DNA from: Eupeodes corollae
Taxonomy: Eukaryota > Arthropoda > Insecta > Diptera > Syrphidae
NCBI RefSeq assembly: GCF_945859685.1
Contig: NC_079147.1
Span: forward strand, 235,658,765-235,722,764
Reading direction: 5' to 3'
DNA length: 64,000 nt
In this document: positions 12,481-25,816 of the stretch, piece by piece
How positions within the stretch are numbered: position 1 is the stretch's first letter
How the letters are laid out: each line of letters begins with the position of its first letter
Position numbers and translations under genes: made by a program
The notes under the pieces: model-generated
Database searches by the model: none
Told to the model about the DNA's origin: nothing
Seen by the model: the letters and a program-made list of their open reading frames with translations, nothing else

Positions 12481-14480
12481 TGGAGGAAAGATATATAGAT
12501 AATTTATTTTATTGGTAAAGAGAAAATTACAGAATTAACAATATTTTTAAGTCATTGCACAGAACAGATACTCATATAATACCAAATTGTATTTTACCAC
12601 TAAAAAATTGAACTAATTTTTGAACAGCATGAGTATGAAAAAAAACATTTTCTTTTTTTATAATAAGCACACACTAAAGGGTTTAATACTACCTTTATTA
12701 TGTAGACACAGTGTGAGCACCAGGAAAGGAAGAGAGGGCTTGAAAGGAGGTGTCGGTGCAAATTGGTTTTGAATTCCTTAATATTGAAATGACTGGGAAT
12801 GACAGAGTGTTGCAAGGCATTCCACATTCGCGTAGTACGGCTAAAGAACGAATCTCTGTACTTGACATTACGACCGAAGTTGGGCTCGAGGGTATATTGT
12901 TGAGCATTCCTATGAGCACAAGTTTTACGGTTGAACTTTTTAAGGGGAAGAATACAGCTGGCTATTTCTCTAGAGCATAAACTGTTAAAATAACGGTAAA
13001 AAGGATCAGACAAGATACTTTTCGACTGTGTTCAAGCGACGTAAATGATCCTATGATGGTACTATCACCAATCAATCTAAATGCTCTACATTCAATTCTG
13101 TTCAAAATGCTGTAGTTGCATGACTACCAGCCCAGATATGGGAGTGATACTAAAGCTGTGAACGTATATAAAAGTCTTGTTGATAACAAGAAGATCAGAG
13201 AAGGAGAAAAATGTTTGCATCGCCTTAGAAAACCCAAACAACTTGCTGCATTTTTAGTGACATTGCGATACAAGACAGCATTGGGTTTTTGAAGCATTAA
13301 ATTCCACGCGGTTTTTTATTCCACCATTGTACAATGCTGTTAAGGTCAGAATTTAACGAGCTTATCATATTTTGTCGTTGCACATCCGAAGAAGAAGGAT
13401 GTGAATCTGAAAAGCTAAGAGTACAATTGTCAGTAAAACAATGTATTAGATCAGATGTTGCAGATAGAACAGAGCCCTAGGGCACACCAGCATTTATTTT
13501 ATTGAACAATTCGATAGATAATTACTAATCTAACGAAGGAGAGATTCATGAAAACCGAAAACACGCATTTTCAATAAGAGAGCCTGATGCAAAACCCTTT
13601 CAATGATTTCTCCAAAGCGATGTAAAGTTTTCCCCCACTGTTCGGTGAGATAAATATAAGATGCGGAAACTTAATTGCAATATTGGTACTTTTCTTATTT
13701 GCAAGGAATTAACTTTTCAAAAACCTTAGTATTGGCCTGTAACTAATTGAAATATTTCGGTGTCTTAAGGATTTCAGTATTGGAACAACTTTTGCAGTCT
13801 TCCATTTAAGTGAAAAATTTTGACTCTTGAAACAACATTAAGAATGAAGTTAATAAACAATTCAACTTATGAGAAGTTCTTTAAGAAATTGATTTTGAAT
13901 ATTATCCATTCTATAAGATGTTTTACTTACAAGATCACACATCAATCATCCTCGCGCTCCTTGAAGTTGCACAGGTTGCAAAGTCTTCACGGTGAGGAAT
14001 GTAGATTAAGGAGTTCTCCTTTTAGCCGGAACATGGACGAAATTTGTTCGATGGTATATTTGTCGTGGAAGTAGTTTCTTTCCCGGAGATCGTAGTCTAG
14101 TCTACCGTAAATCATGCGGTGCAGTGAGCTTTTGGCTTCCAAGAGGCAAGGTTACTATAGTTAAGGCCAACAATCACCTGCTTGGCTAGTTTTAACCACT
14201 CTTTAAACCATCCACTTCGAAATTGGATTGTTTGAAGAGTTAATTTCTTTGGGAGACGATAACTTGGCATATCCAGAGCTTTGAAGATGTAATCGACCTG
14301 CAGCTTGAGTGTTTAAAAAAAAGGCGAAAGTCCCGTTTCCAACATGATCACGTAGTTTGGCGTACTCGAAGGAAGGTTTAAAATCCGTTTTATGAAAAAT
14401 CTGAGCAGTTTTTTCACTTGTTCATATTTACGGCCCTTTCAAGCTTGCGTCACATAAAACAAAACTGATTCCGATACAGC
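12481..14480 (-). mobile_element. CR1-like LINE, copy 3
   Basis: This minus-strand copy is a diverged subfamily of copy 2. Its C-terminal region (13013-12600) encodes FYRYFNSLCSREIASCILPL and TRMWNALQHSVIPSHFNIKEFKTNLHRHLL. Upstream (about 13020-14100) the RT is heavily decayed but still recognisable by parallels with the copy at 29335. The 5' limit is approximate. Confidence 0.65.
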
Positions 14481-15715
14481 ATCAAAGATGCTGAATTTAC
14501 TGGTATGGTTAATTTCGTATGGTCAGACTTGATACTTGAACGTGTTTGTTTTTTACGAAAAATTAGTCATCTATTATTTAATAATAGAACAGTTTTCATT
14601 TTCTTCAAATGAGTTAATTTTTGTTAAAAACATTAAAACCCTTGATAAAGGTAAGGAAATGTTTTCAAATTAAAGTTTAAACAAAATTGTTCCCTTAATC
14701 ACACCTTTTTGGAAAATTTCGAAGCGTTTTTTAACTCAGGTAAACAATTTTTTTGGTTAACGTATTTCTTCTATACGACTTGTCACATAGACTTTTTATG
14801 TAAACAAAACTTTTACTACTTTTAATTTTTGAGATGGAACAATTATTTACATATATTTCAAAACTTTTAAGAGATCTATGATGATTCGGATGAAAAACAA
14901 ATGTTTGAAAAATAAAAAACTTAAATGACTAATATTTTTGAAGTCCTCTTCATATTTACTGTTGTCTATTTAATGTTCATAAACTATACACTTTATTGCT
15001 TATCACACAATTTTATTTTTTATCATATAAGAATATTGCATCATTTGATTTTGGTTTTCTGAAAATCTGCATGTCTCATTAAGAATTCTTTCTATTATTA
15101 AATCAAAAGAAGAAAGCACATTGTATTATTCACCCTTTAAAAGTTTGGAATACAAAACAAGAATCTACAAAAACAAATGTAAGATAAAAATGTCAAGAAT
15201 GAAATTTCCACTTAATTTAAATGTTTATGTTTTTGACCTATATGTGTACATTGCGCTTCGAGCATATATTGGGGTAAGATATTTTAAAAAATAGCTCATA
15301 GCTCCCACATTTTATGAACCTTACCTACTTTGTCATTAAGTTCTAGGAATTTCTGTTATTTGATTTGAATGAATGCAACATGTGTTGTTTTTTAGAAAGT
15401 TTAAAACAAAGTTATTTTCGTCATACTTGCTGCTTCTTATTATTGGTCTAATTTGCACGTGTTAAAGTTTATTATACCTTCAATTTATTTGTCACTAATC
15501 AATTGGAGTGTCTCAAGCCCTAATACTACTTTTTGGTATTAAATTATATTTTTACTCAATAGTATGCTTTTCTCTTGTGATGAAGAATATTTCCTGATAA
15601 GAAAACATTATATTAATAAATTAGATTTTCTATCAGGTACCTGACAACTTTGAATTTAATTTATGAACGCACCCTTTTACTATTCATCAAACTGTCTTTT
15701 CCATTTATTCAGTTG
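14481..15715. other. AT-rich stretch, nothing recognised
   Basis: No frame of interest, structural RNA or terminal repeat was seen. It is probably old decayed repeat sequence. Confidence 0.4.
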
Positions 15716-16085
15716 ACTCAACATTTTCATCATGGTAAAATACATTAACGAGCAAAGTCTGCAAATCAAACAAATTTCCTAGCGACCGGCATTCGGAATC
15801 GGTGACTTTAAGAGTTTCAATTTCTGATCGCAATAATGAAAGGTAATAACTTCATTTTGGCCTGAAATGGAAGAAATGGACTTGGACGAAATGCGGTTTC
15901 AAAAGGATGGTGCCACAATACACACAACATTCCTTATAATCGATATATTGAAGAGTAAATTTGATTATTGAATGTTCTCACGAAATTGGCCAATCGTCTA
16001 ATCGCCTCGTCCATGCACCTTCAATCTATTTTCTTTGGGGCTACTTTAAGTCATTGGTTTATGTCAACAAACCCGACAAGTTTTT
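15716..16085 (+). pseudogene. mariner-group relic with internal deletion
   Basis: A start-like INEQSLQIKQI block (compare TNEQRLQIIEF at 20638) is followed closely by EMEEMDLDEMRFQKDGAT and then by remnants of the WPPRSCDLTPLDYFLWGY region. Most of the transposase between the DNA-binding domain and the second catalytic Asp is deleted. Confidence 0.6.
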
Positions 16086-16399
16086 CACATTCTTTTACAA
16101 TAGCTTTGAATTAATAGCAACGTATTGATTTTTTTTTCAAATCCTTTGCTCAAATTGGCTCTATTTTTAGTGAAACAAAATGTATTTGAAGCCCTTTTTG
16201 AGATGTAGTTGAAAAAAAGTGCCCCAAAATATATTTAGATTTTAGGGATCTTGAAACTTAGAGCAATGTGATCATTTTAATTGTACAGATCAGACCGATT
16301 AAATTAACTTCTAATTAAGGTTTAAAATCCAGTTTATTATTCTTGTTTTTCAACAGGGACGCTACAAAAGAAGAGCAACAGGGACAGCAAACAACGCCA

Positions 16400-16640
16400 T
16401 ATTTCTTACCGCTTTTTTGACATTTCTTTTCAGTAAGGTTTGCCATTTTATAATGGAAAGATATGCATTCCAACAACGCGCCGAAATTATTAAAATTTAC
16501 TACCGAAATTCGGAGTCTGTGGCCTCAGCGTTAAAAGCGCTACATCCAATTTATTGTCGTCATAATCGTCCTAGCAGATCAACAATTGAGCGTAAAGTGG
16601 ACAGTTTGAATTCAATGGCACAATACTGGGAAACATAATT
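16400..16640 (+). pseudogene. mariner-group transposase N-terminus
   Basis: The frame contains MERYAFQQRAEIIKIYYRNS, then ALKALHPIYCRHNRPSRSTIER. This is the first helix-turn-helix of Tc1/mariner-group transposases and is close to MERYTIEQHVFIIKEYFKNS at 27954. It stops after about 60 residues, and the catalytic domain is absent. Confidence 0.7.
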
Positions 16641-16649
16641 TATTTATTC

Positions 16650-18350
16650 AATCCATTAATTATCTAACGTTAATATAAACTTAGCTATTTACATAATTTT
16701 TAATTTAAAATTTTAATTAACATAGAAATAAATAAATACTATAACATATTAAAAAAGCTTTTTTTAAATTGTTTACTTTTAACATTAACAGATGAAATTA
16801 AATTATGAAATTTATTAAAGACTGAAATCAATTGATTTAAAGTGCTATTCATACCATAGTTAGTTCTGCTTAAGATCGGACATAAAGGTATCTGTCTTCT
16901 TATGCTAGTTTGACTATAGCTAAAATTTAGACGATTCAGAGCTGTTGCGGATATAATAAAACCATTAATTAATTTTAAAATAAAACAAAATTGGAGATAT
17001 TGTCTATGTTGTGAAAGTGTAGGGAGGTTTATTAGCAAAAGTCTCTGAGAATAAGGACGTGGTGTAAATATTAGGGAAAACGGAAGAAAACGAAGACAAA
17101 AACGCATAAATCTTTTTTGGATACTTTCAAGTCTGTCAATATGGACTGAATAGTATGGTGCCCATATAACACAGCCGTATTCAAGTATTGGGCTGAAAAA
17201 TGATACATAAAGAAGTTTTAAGACGTAGGGGTCACGAAAGCCACGAGAAAAACGTTTAATAAAACCTAGAATCTTGTTAATTTCCTGTCAATCTATAATT
17301 GTTTTTTTTTTTGCGTGTTTAACACATAGTTTTACATTTGTCAATATTCAATAAAAGTCGGTTTGTATTGCACCATTCCCTAAAACTATGAAGATCTTCT
17401 TGAAGCTGTTAGCAGTCATTAATTGAACTAATAGATTTAAAAATTTTAATGTCATCAGCGTATATTAAAAGGGAGGAGTTTTTTGTAACGGATGTTATGT
17501 CATTTATATATAAGATACATAATAAAGGACCTAAATGGCTATCCTGTGGAACACCAGAGTTGACGTAAAATTGGTCGGAGAATTAATTTCTGAATATAAT
17601 TCTTTAACTTCTGTTCTTAAGATAAGACGAGATCCACGTCAAGAATTTGTCGTTAAATCCTAAGGCTTTAAGTTTATGGACTAAAGTCTTGTGACACAAT
17701 TTGTCAAAGGCTTTGATGAAATCTGTGAATACGCAATCTACTTGCTTACGATCTTGGAAGGAGTCAAGGCAGAAAGAAGTGAAGTGAAGTAGGTTTGTAA
17801 TTGTTGATTTATTCTGGACGAAACTATGTTGATTTTCACATACAATTGAATAACAATTACAGATAATGGACTCAAATAGTTTGGGAATAACGGAAAGTTT
17901 GGCAATCGGCCGGTAATTCGTTATTTCATTCTTAGACCCTTTTTCGACCAATTGAATCCTCACATATTGTCAAGTGAGTTAAGGTGTGGATCATTTTGAT
18001 CTGGAAAGAACGAATCGGGAATTTGAAAAGAAGGAGGCACGTCGAAATCATCTTTGAAGAAATTAGCAAACATCATTGAAATTATTTGGGAGTCATGACT
18101 TGTTGTGTTATTAAAAGACATAAAAGACATTTGGGTAACCGTCAGTTTTTCTTTTACTTTTCACGAAATCCCAGAAGTTTTGTCTGTAAGGTCTGTTTCA
18201 GTTCATTTTCAATTTTTATAATATAGTCAGAGTATAGAATATTGGAGTAGTCAATGAAAATATTTTTAAGTTCGGAGTAAATTCTGAAGTCTACGAAAAG
18301 TTTCTGTGCCAGTGAGAAGAATTGAAACGTGAACGTGCAGCAGTATCGGC
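16650..18350 (-). mobile_element. LINE relic (Jockey/CR1 superfamily)
   Basis: The RT core at 17963-17604 encodes ITNYRPIAKLSVIPKLFESI, HSFVQNKSTITNLLHF and CVFTDFIKAFDKLCHKTLVHKL. A downstream C-terminal part lies at 17107-16739 (LNRLNFSYSQTSIRRQIPLC). The sequence differs clearly from the CR1-like copies at 10250 and 29335, so it is a separate family. It is degenerate throughout, and the 5' end is cut near the next LINE tail at 18385. Confidence 0.65.
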
Positions 18351-18384
18351 CGATTTATGCTTGAAAACCATCGAAAATTGAGTT

Positions 18385-19260
18385 CAGCTTTTTTTTTTAA
18401 ATATTTTACGAGCACTCAAGGGGATATGAATACCCTTATAATGATTATATACAGTGCGAGTAATTAGGAAGGGAGGATAGGATTTTAAAGGAGATACCGA
18501 TGCACATTGGTTTTGAATGCCTGCACATTGTAATGAGTGGGAAATATTGAGTCTGGTAAAGCATTCCACATTCGTGTAGTGCAACTAAAAAAAGAATCTC
18601 TGAACTTAACATTACGACCGAAATTGGGCATAGCTGATGGGCATTCTTAAAAAAACGAGTATTACGGTTGAATTGTTTGAGGGGAGGAATGCAACTGGCC
18701 ATTTCATTAGAGCATTGCTTATGGAAGTAGCGATAGAATAATGAGAGACATGAAACCCTACGACGGTGCTCGAGAGATGCAAAAGTTTCAGTTAGACAAT
18801 GGTCACCATTTTTAGAGCTCTCTTTTGAATACTGTCCAAGAGACTCAAGTGGGTTATAGAAGCACCTGCCCAAATATGAGAATTGTATTGGAGTTTTGGA
18901 CGAATATAGGCTTTATAAATTATAGCCAGATCAGAAGTGGTAAAAAACTTCTTGCATCGTCGGAGAAAACCTAAACACTTAGCAGCATTTTTGGCGATGT
19001 TAAATATGTGATCACTCCACAACAAGTGGTTTGTAATGCTTATACCTAGGACTGATAGCTGTTCAGTCTCCTCGATGCAAGTAGCACTCATGGATAGTGG
19101 CATTAGGGGAGGGTTACGCTTTTGCGACAGTAGACAGCATTAAGTTTTCGAAGAATTAAATTCTACACGATTTTTGATTCCCCATTGCCCAATGCTGTCA
19201 ATGCTCCTGGACTTCTGCAAGTGTGCCTGTGGTGGCCACACAAAAGAAATCAAGTCCCAT
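18385..19260 (-). mobile_element. CR1-like LINE, copy 4 (3' part)
   Basis: This is a 5'-truncated copy with a short poly(A) at about 18402-18391. It encodes CIEETEQLSVLGISITNHLL, FLRRCKKFFTTSDLAIIYKAYIRPKL and SITHLSLLDSIQKRALKM. After a frameshift it continues with LTETFASLEHRRRVSCLSLF and FYRYFHKQCSNEMASCIPPL. It is among the best preserved C-termini of this family in the window. Confidence 0.75.
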
Positions 19261-20560
19261 ACTTAATGGCATCAAACGTACTTTCACAGGAATAAAGAAT
19301 TTCATTGATATCCAGAACCGTTCTTGTTTAAGTTAGAAAAAAAACTTTTGTAGCATTATTAATGAAAAACCCGATACAACGCTTATAAAATAGTTTGCCG
19401 ACTCAAATATTTTGAAAATGACGAAATATTGGATTAAGTTCAATATTAGTTTGTACACAAAAATGAGTAAAGTTTTGTTTTTGTTGCAGCTTTAAAAGGT
19501 TTTGCTTAGATACCGAAAAAAATAGCTTACATCATACCAATTATATGCAATGCATCAGTAAGAACGTTATGGCGTAAAACATAAGTTTCAAAATTCACAT
19601 CATTTTTAAAACTATCTTTGAAAATATCTGTGTGTGGTAATGACAATAAGTTCCTCATTATCATTACAAAAAATACTAAAATGATTATCCATAAAAACCC
19701 GTTGTCGATACAACACAATCTAATATAAAATACGACAAGATCAAATCCTAACATTGAATTCCTATCCTGGTTTTATACACATATCTGGTCTTAGAATCTC
19801 TGGGAAGATTTACTTTTGTACTTGCATTGCAATTGTATAAGGAAAATGCAACTAAAAGACGACACACCAAACCTATACGGGAACGTCGTCAGTAAAATAG
19901 CCAATCAATCTACCTGCGCATAAGGGCAAAGATAGCATTCCACAGAAGTCTCTAATTGTAGATACAATTGCATCAATATGCCTCGAGTTTGAGTCAATGT
20001 ATCATCATAACTATTTGTATATCAGTAAAATCCCTGTAATTTATAAGGAATTATAGTTTGGGCGATGATGTTAGTTTGGTTTTTATTTTTCGGATAACAT
20101 TGAAAACATTTGAAAAATTAGAAAATCCTTAGTTTTGTTCTTTTGTTGAAAACCGTGTTGTAATTTGTTTACATTTAAAAAACATCAAGAGGAGCTCAGA
20201 TAAAGTTGAGTTACAAAACGCAGCAGTAGAATTTATTGCAAACCCTATTTTGGAGAATGTATCTATTAAGAAACAGAAAAAGCCTTGAGGAACTTCAACG
20301 AAACAAGTCTTTGTAAATACCAATGCCGAAAAGAGCGGCAGTAATACTACTTAAGAATATTTTAAAACATTTTCCTGAAATGTGAAGTTTTTTCCAGACT
20401 ATAAGAAAGGGAAAACAATTTTTCTAGTTGCAACAGAGTTGCCAATAACTATTTTTTAAATAATATTTTCATTAATAGATTTAAAAATGAGAGAGAAAGT
20501 ATGATCTGCTTAAGTATTCAACTAAAGTGTGATTTTTTTGAGGTTAGGATTTTCATGCAT
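19261..20560. other. stretch with one possible exon
   Basis: Apart from the candidate at 19527-19754, I see no coding or repeat content. Confidence 0.35.
19527..19754 (-). CDS. possible membrane-protein exon, unrecognised
   Basis: An ATG-initiated open stretch of 75 codons begins MLGFDLVVFYIRLCC and contains two strongly hydrophobic segments (residues 2-14 and about 20-34, WIIILVFFVMIMRNLL). It ends with a stop, but the last codons overlap a GT-AAGC donor-like site, so it could be a spliced exon. A TATA-like GTATAAAACC lies only about 20 bp upstream of the ATG, too close to serve it. I do not recognise the family. It may be chance. Confidence 0.25.
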   Translation of the reverse strand: MLGFDLVVFYIRLCCIDNGFLWIIILVFFVMIMRNLLSLPHTDIFKDSFKNDVNFETYVLRHNVLTDALHIIGMM

Positions 20561-21709
20561 TAGTATTTGACAGATCACGCGGGATTTCAGACATGGTGTC
20601 AAAGAGAAAGATGCTCAGTATGCTTTGACATTTCATCATGAATAGACTTACTAACGAGCAACGCTTGCAAATCATTGAATTTTATTACCAAAATCAGTGT
20701 TCGGTTCGAAATGTGTTTATGGTCTACATAATCGACCAAGTGAGCAAACAATTAATGCGATTGTGACCAAGTTTCGCACTCAGTTTACTTTATTGGACAT
20801 TAAACCAACCACACGAATGCGTACAGTGCGTACAGAAGAGAATATTGCGTCTGTTTCTGAGAGTGTTGCTGAAGACCTTGAAATGTCGATTGTCGCCGTT
20901 CGCAGCAATTGGGTTGGTGTTATTCGACCACATGGAAGATTTTACGCAAAGATCTTGGTGTAAAACCGTATAAAATACAGCTCGTGTAAGAACTGAAGCC
21001 GAACGATCTGCCACAACGTCGAATTTTCAGTGAATGGGCCCTAGAAAAGTTGGCAGAAAATCCGCTTTTTTATCGACAAATTTTGTTCAGCGATGAGGCT
21101 CATTTCTGGTTGAATGGCTACGTAAATAAGCAAAATTGCCGCATTTGGAGTGAAGAGCAACCAGAAGCCGTTCAAGAACTGCCCATGCATCCCGAAAAAT
21201 GTACTGCTTGGTGTGGTTTGTACGCTGGTGGAATCACTGGACAGTATTTTTTCAAAGATGCTGTTGGACGCAACGTTACGGTGAATGGCGATCGCTATCG
21301 TTCAATGCTAACAAACTTTTTGTTGCCAAAAATGGAGGAAATGAACTTGGTTGACATGTGGTTTCAACAAGATGGCGCTACATGCCACACAGCTCGCGAT
21401 TCTATGGCCATTTTGAGGGAAAACTTCGGAGAACAATTCATCTCAAGGAATGGACCGGTAAGTTGGCCACCAAGATCATGCGATTTGACGCCTTTAGACT
21501 ATTTTTTGTGGGGCTACGTCAAGTCTAAAGTCTACACAAATAAGCCAGCAACTATTCCAGCTTTGGAAGACAACATTTCCGAAGAAATTCGGGCTATTCA
21601 GGCCGAAATGCTCGAAAAAGTTACCCAAAATTGGACTTTCCGAATGGACCACCTAAGACGCAGCCGCGGTTTCTTTTATTCAAGACGGACTCCATTTCAG
21701 AATTAGTAT
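20560..21709 (+). mobile_element. mariner-group element (degenerate), transposase 3' half open
   Basis: A transposase reading starts at ATG 20638 (MNRLTNEQRLQIIEFYYQNQ). It shifts frame near 20695 and again near 20935, crosses one stop, and is then open from about 21050 to 21706. The catalytic core is clear: first Asp in QILFSDEAHFWLNGY, second in MWFQQDGATCHTAR, third in PRSCDLTPLDYFLWGY. By my count, 36 residues lie between the second and third (41 if the later Asp is used). Such proteins cut and join transposon ends at TA sites. The inverted repeats are not visible, and the 3' end abuts the Jockey element at about 21707. Confidence 0.8.
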
Positions 21710-24455
21710 GACTTTGCAGTCCCTAGTTGTGCGATACAGCGTATTTTTTAACAACTTCTGTAACCATTTCTTTTTGTAAGTCAGGTGCATTAACTATTCC
21801 ACGAAGGACTTTGTTTGAGAATTTTTGGAGGGTTTCGGTATTTGTTTTCTTTGTACAGCTCCATAATTGGATTCCATAGGTCCAAACAGGCTTTAGTACT
21901 TGATTATACGTATTGGCGTAAGGTACAGCTTGATTATTAATGATTTTTGGAATATTGTTTATCTCTTTATTTGTAAAGTTTATATGTGAAGATTAAGTTT
22001 CATTGAGGTTGATACGCCATTTTTCGGTCCAAGCTCTCACTGTGTCGACGGCATATTGTAGTTTTACTGCAGCCTTAGAGACATATTCGTAGATTACCAA
22101 AGTTGCGGTATCATCCGCAAAAGTAGCCATTATGGTGTGATTACCAACTGGAATATCCCTTGTGTATAGTAAATACAGGGTAGGACCTAGGACACTTCCT
22201 TGTGGTACACCGGCTTTTATTTTCTTCAATTCCGAGTATTCTTGATCGTATTTTACTCCAAACAAACGGTCTGAGATGTACGATTTTAATATTTCAAAGT
22301 ACTGCCTGGGAAGATCCCTTTGCAGTTTGTACTCAAGTCCCTCATGCCAAACCTTGTTTTTCTTCTAATGCTTTTTTTATTACATCCGATATTCTATGAG
22401 CTTGGTCTATCGTGAAATGTTTATTTCTAAAGCCAAACTGATGGTTTGGGATTCACCTTCTTTCTTCTATGATTTTGCTAAGTCTCTTCAGAAGCAGTTT
22501 TTCAAAAACTTTTGCCATAATTGGTATAAGCGATATTGGTCTGTAAGCCGTCACTTCTGTAGGTGGTTTACCTTGCTTTGGTATGACAATTACTTCAGCA
22601 ATTTTCCAATGGTGCGGGACATACCGGTGCTTAAGGCATGCCTTTATTATATATTGGAGTTTTATGAAGGCTTTCAATGGCATATCTTTCATAACCTGAG
22701 CAGTTATAAGATCGCAACCTGGTATTTTGTATTTGATAGTTGATGTAAGCACATACTTTTTATTTCTTTAAGTCTTACAATTGGTATTTTACTTTCATCT
22801 ATCTTATTAACAAACTGTAAGCTATTTTCAGCCGCGTTTGATTAGTGTGGCTTAAAAACAACCGCAAGATGTTCAGCGAAAAGGTTAGCTTTTTCTTTCG
22901 GGTTACCGATCCATTTCCCAGCTTGAGATTTCAAGTTCGAGTTTTGTAACTGCGGTCTTTTCAGGCGCTTGGCTGCTTTCCATAGCGAAAAATCGGTTGA
23001 AGCATTAGTCGTTAAATTCCTTAGGAATGTACTGAGTGAATCATTTTTGAATTTGTAAATTTGTTTTTTAAGATTGTTGCTTATACGGTTAAACGTTGTT
23101 TTATCATCTGGAAATCTAGTATTTCTTTTCTTTATTATCAACTCTCTTATTTCTAAAGGATATTTTATTTCATTTTGTCTTCTATTAGAAAATGTTGGAG
23201 TACTTTCTTCAGCTGCCTGTTGCACATCAGCAATAAATTGTTCCACTTCATGGTCAATTTTCTCGATTGTATCCATGGGAGATCTTAAATTTATAAAACT
23301 TAAAAGCCTTTCTCTAAAATCATTCCAATTTGTTTTCTTATTTACAAGCTTTAGATTAGTTTTTTTCTAGTACTTCCGATTCACTTAGTGATAGGATCAC
23401 TGGAGTATGATCTGATGACAGGTCATAATTACCTTCGAAATTAATGTGATTTCGTTTGATTACTTTAGCTACGAAAAATTCAATAAGGTCTGGTATTTTG
23501 TTAGTATCGGAAGGCCAGTAAGTTGGCGACCTGGAGGAATAGAATTAGCAATTGTATTTACGGCCTGCTTGGAAAAGTCGTTTGCCTTCTGTTGATATAA
23601 GTCTTGAACCCCAATGGGTGTGTTTCGCATTGAAGTCTCCACCAACAAGAAAGTTATGCCCAAGAAGATAAAATAGATCTGTATAGTCAACTTCTGTCGA
23701 TGAGCGCCTTGGTGGGCAGTATATAGCTGCTATCTTAAACTCTTTCTTTTTCATACCAATACTAATAGTTGCTACTTGAATATTTTCACTAGGAAACTTG
23801 GTCACTTCACAATGTTTTAAGCTTTCTTTTATAAGAATCACCGATCCACCTGTTGCCTTGTCAGCTGGATGTTGAACGTGGTAACAGGAATAGTTGTCTA
23901 TTACATTATCAAGATTTTGCCCATAGGAGAAATGAAATTCGGACACCAGGCAAATATCGATATGTTCTAGATCTAAAAAGATTTGTAATTTGGATTAATG
24001 TTGCATAAGGCCGTTTGCATTTCATGTAGCGATTTTAAGTGTTCTGTCCAACATTGTTTTCAAGAGCGACTTTTTCGCTTAGCTGTTTGATATTTAAATC
24101 CTGTTTATCAATTCTTTGAAGAATAAGTTGTAGCATTTCTTTTATAGAAGTCTCTTCATTCTTCCGCACATTTTTAACAATCTGAGAATAGGCTTTATTT
24201 TCATCGCTTTTACTTAACAGCCTTTTAAGGAGGTTCCTTCTTAGTATTGTTTTCAGCAGTTAAATCGGTATTTACTGTGTTTCTGGGTTTGTCTCTAGCA
24301 GATGTATTTTTGCTTTTGGTCTTATGATTATTTTTGTACAGTCTTTTAACTTTCAAAAATAAAAATAAGAATTTGCGAAAACTCCGACATAATTTATTTG
24401 TAATAGTTCTTAAACAAAGGTTTTTTAATTCAATCAAAATTTTGCTGAACAAAAT
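21707..24455 (-). mobile_element. Jockey-clade LINE, 3'-truncated
   Basis: On the minus strand the end of ORF1 (about 24455-24060) precedes ORF2, whose ATG is at 24054. ORF2 opens MLDRTLKIAT with WNANGL decayed to a stop plus NANGL. The endonuclease has FLVGGDFNAKHTHWGSR (about 23655-23600). The linker is at 23276-22842. The RT has PGCDLITAQVMKDMPLKA, AYRPISLIPIMAKVFEKLL, AGVPQGSVLGPTLYLLYT and FADDTA (22752-21993). The C-terminus has LKPVWTYGIQLW. The reading is cut at about 21707 by the mariner-group element, so the ORF2 end and tail are missing. Frameshifts and stops make it inactive. Confidence 0.85.
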
Positions 24456-25624
24456 GCAGCACTGAGTCCACCTTCATCAAAAACCACAAACATTGTCGAT
24501 CGAGAACAAGAAAAAAGTGGCTTTGCTTTCCGAAGAAACTTGGACAATGATCGATGAAGGAAAATAACTAAAATCTTGCATCGCAGCAGCCCCAGAAAAG
24601 CAAAGAGGAACGAGTTTATGGATAACACGAGGATGAGTAAAGTTCACGGTAGCGGTCTACGTTATAAGCGAAACTACATTAACACATTAGTTACCTAAGC
24701 AGAAGAAGCTTATATAGAAAATGTGATAGTTAGACCATCTACGGAATAACCAAAGAGAACAAAGGTATCCAGAGTTTTAAACAACACTTTGTAAAAGACA
24801 GAAACGGATCCCTACTAGTTCCGGATAAACTTAATGATTTTCAAAGCTTAATATAATGGATCCAAATGTAACGTTCTGGATAAAAGAAGGAATGTCAAAG
24901 GAATTTGATATTTAAAGTGGAGTTACGCAAGGTTGTATTTTCTCACCAATATTGTTGCTCCTTGTGTAAAGTGGTGCGCACGCAGCTTTTTTTATCGGAA
25001 ATGAGGATATTCGATCCTACCTCAAATATCAAGACTAGGCGAACGATGCATGAAATCTTTATCAACTAAAAAAAAGGGTAAAGAAAGAAACAGAAATCAC
25101 GAAAAAAACTAAAGGGAAGAGCCTTGGAACTTCTTCATTCATCCAATTCAATCGCTTTCAACAATCGGTAAAGCTGATAGAACATTTCTAATAGTTTAGG
25201 AGTATTGTCTGAACGGGTGGGGTTACTGAACTGGAAGTAGTAATGATAATGCTGTTTAAAATATGGAGAAACAAATCTTTAAGCTTAACACCAAGCTACG
25301 ACTATTCAACTCCAATGTTTAATTCGTGCTGCTTTATCGATACAGCACTTAGAAAGTCTGGAGCACTGTCACAAGAAAGGTGCAAATATTCTTTAATAGA
25401 TGTCTCCGCAACATCTTGAGGATTTTCTGGCCCAATCATAACTGCTAAGCATCGTACGAGAACAAGAACTCTTGCTCTATTTTACGAAAACGAAAGTGGG
25501 AAGAAAACGTGACTAAAAACGGTCAAATAGTTGGAAATCGTTCACGAAGGTTTGTATGTGTAGTGGAGTGTGCATAGGAAACCGAAAAGGAAACTTCAAG
25601 GATTTGATAGGTCCAAGCCCCTTG
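24456..25624 (+). mobile_element. second RTE-like LINE family, decayed
   Basis: Broken frames give a linker (LSEETWTMIDERKKLKSCI-like, RNYINTLVT, AEEAYIENV), an RT strand with SGVTQGCIFSPILLLL (about 24917-24960), and a C-terminal part with remnants of SLSLTPSYDY and HRTRTRTLALF. These parallel RTE-clade elements but are unlike the six copies of the other family here. There are many stops. It runs directly into the (GTAA)n array. Confidence 0.5.

Positions 25625-25816
<192 letters not shown>

Noticed and set aside
20129..20323. 64-codon minus frame
   Set aside because: It has a TTG start, no domain, and no splice or promoter context.
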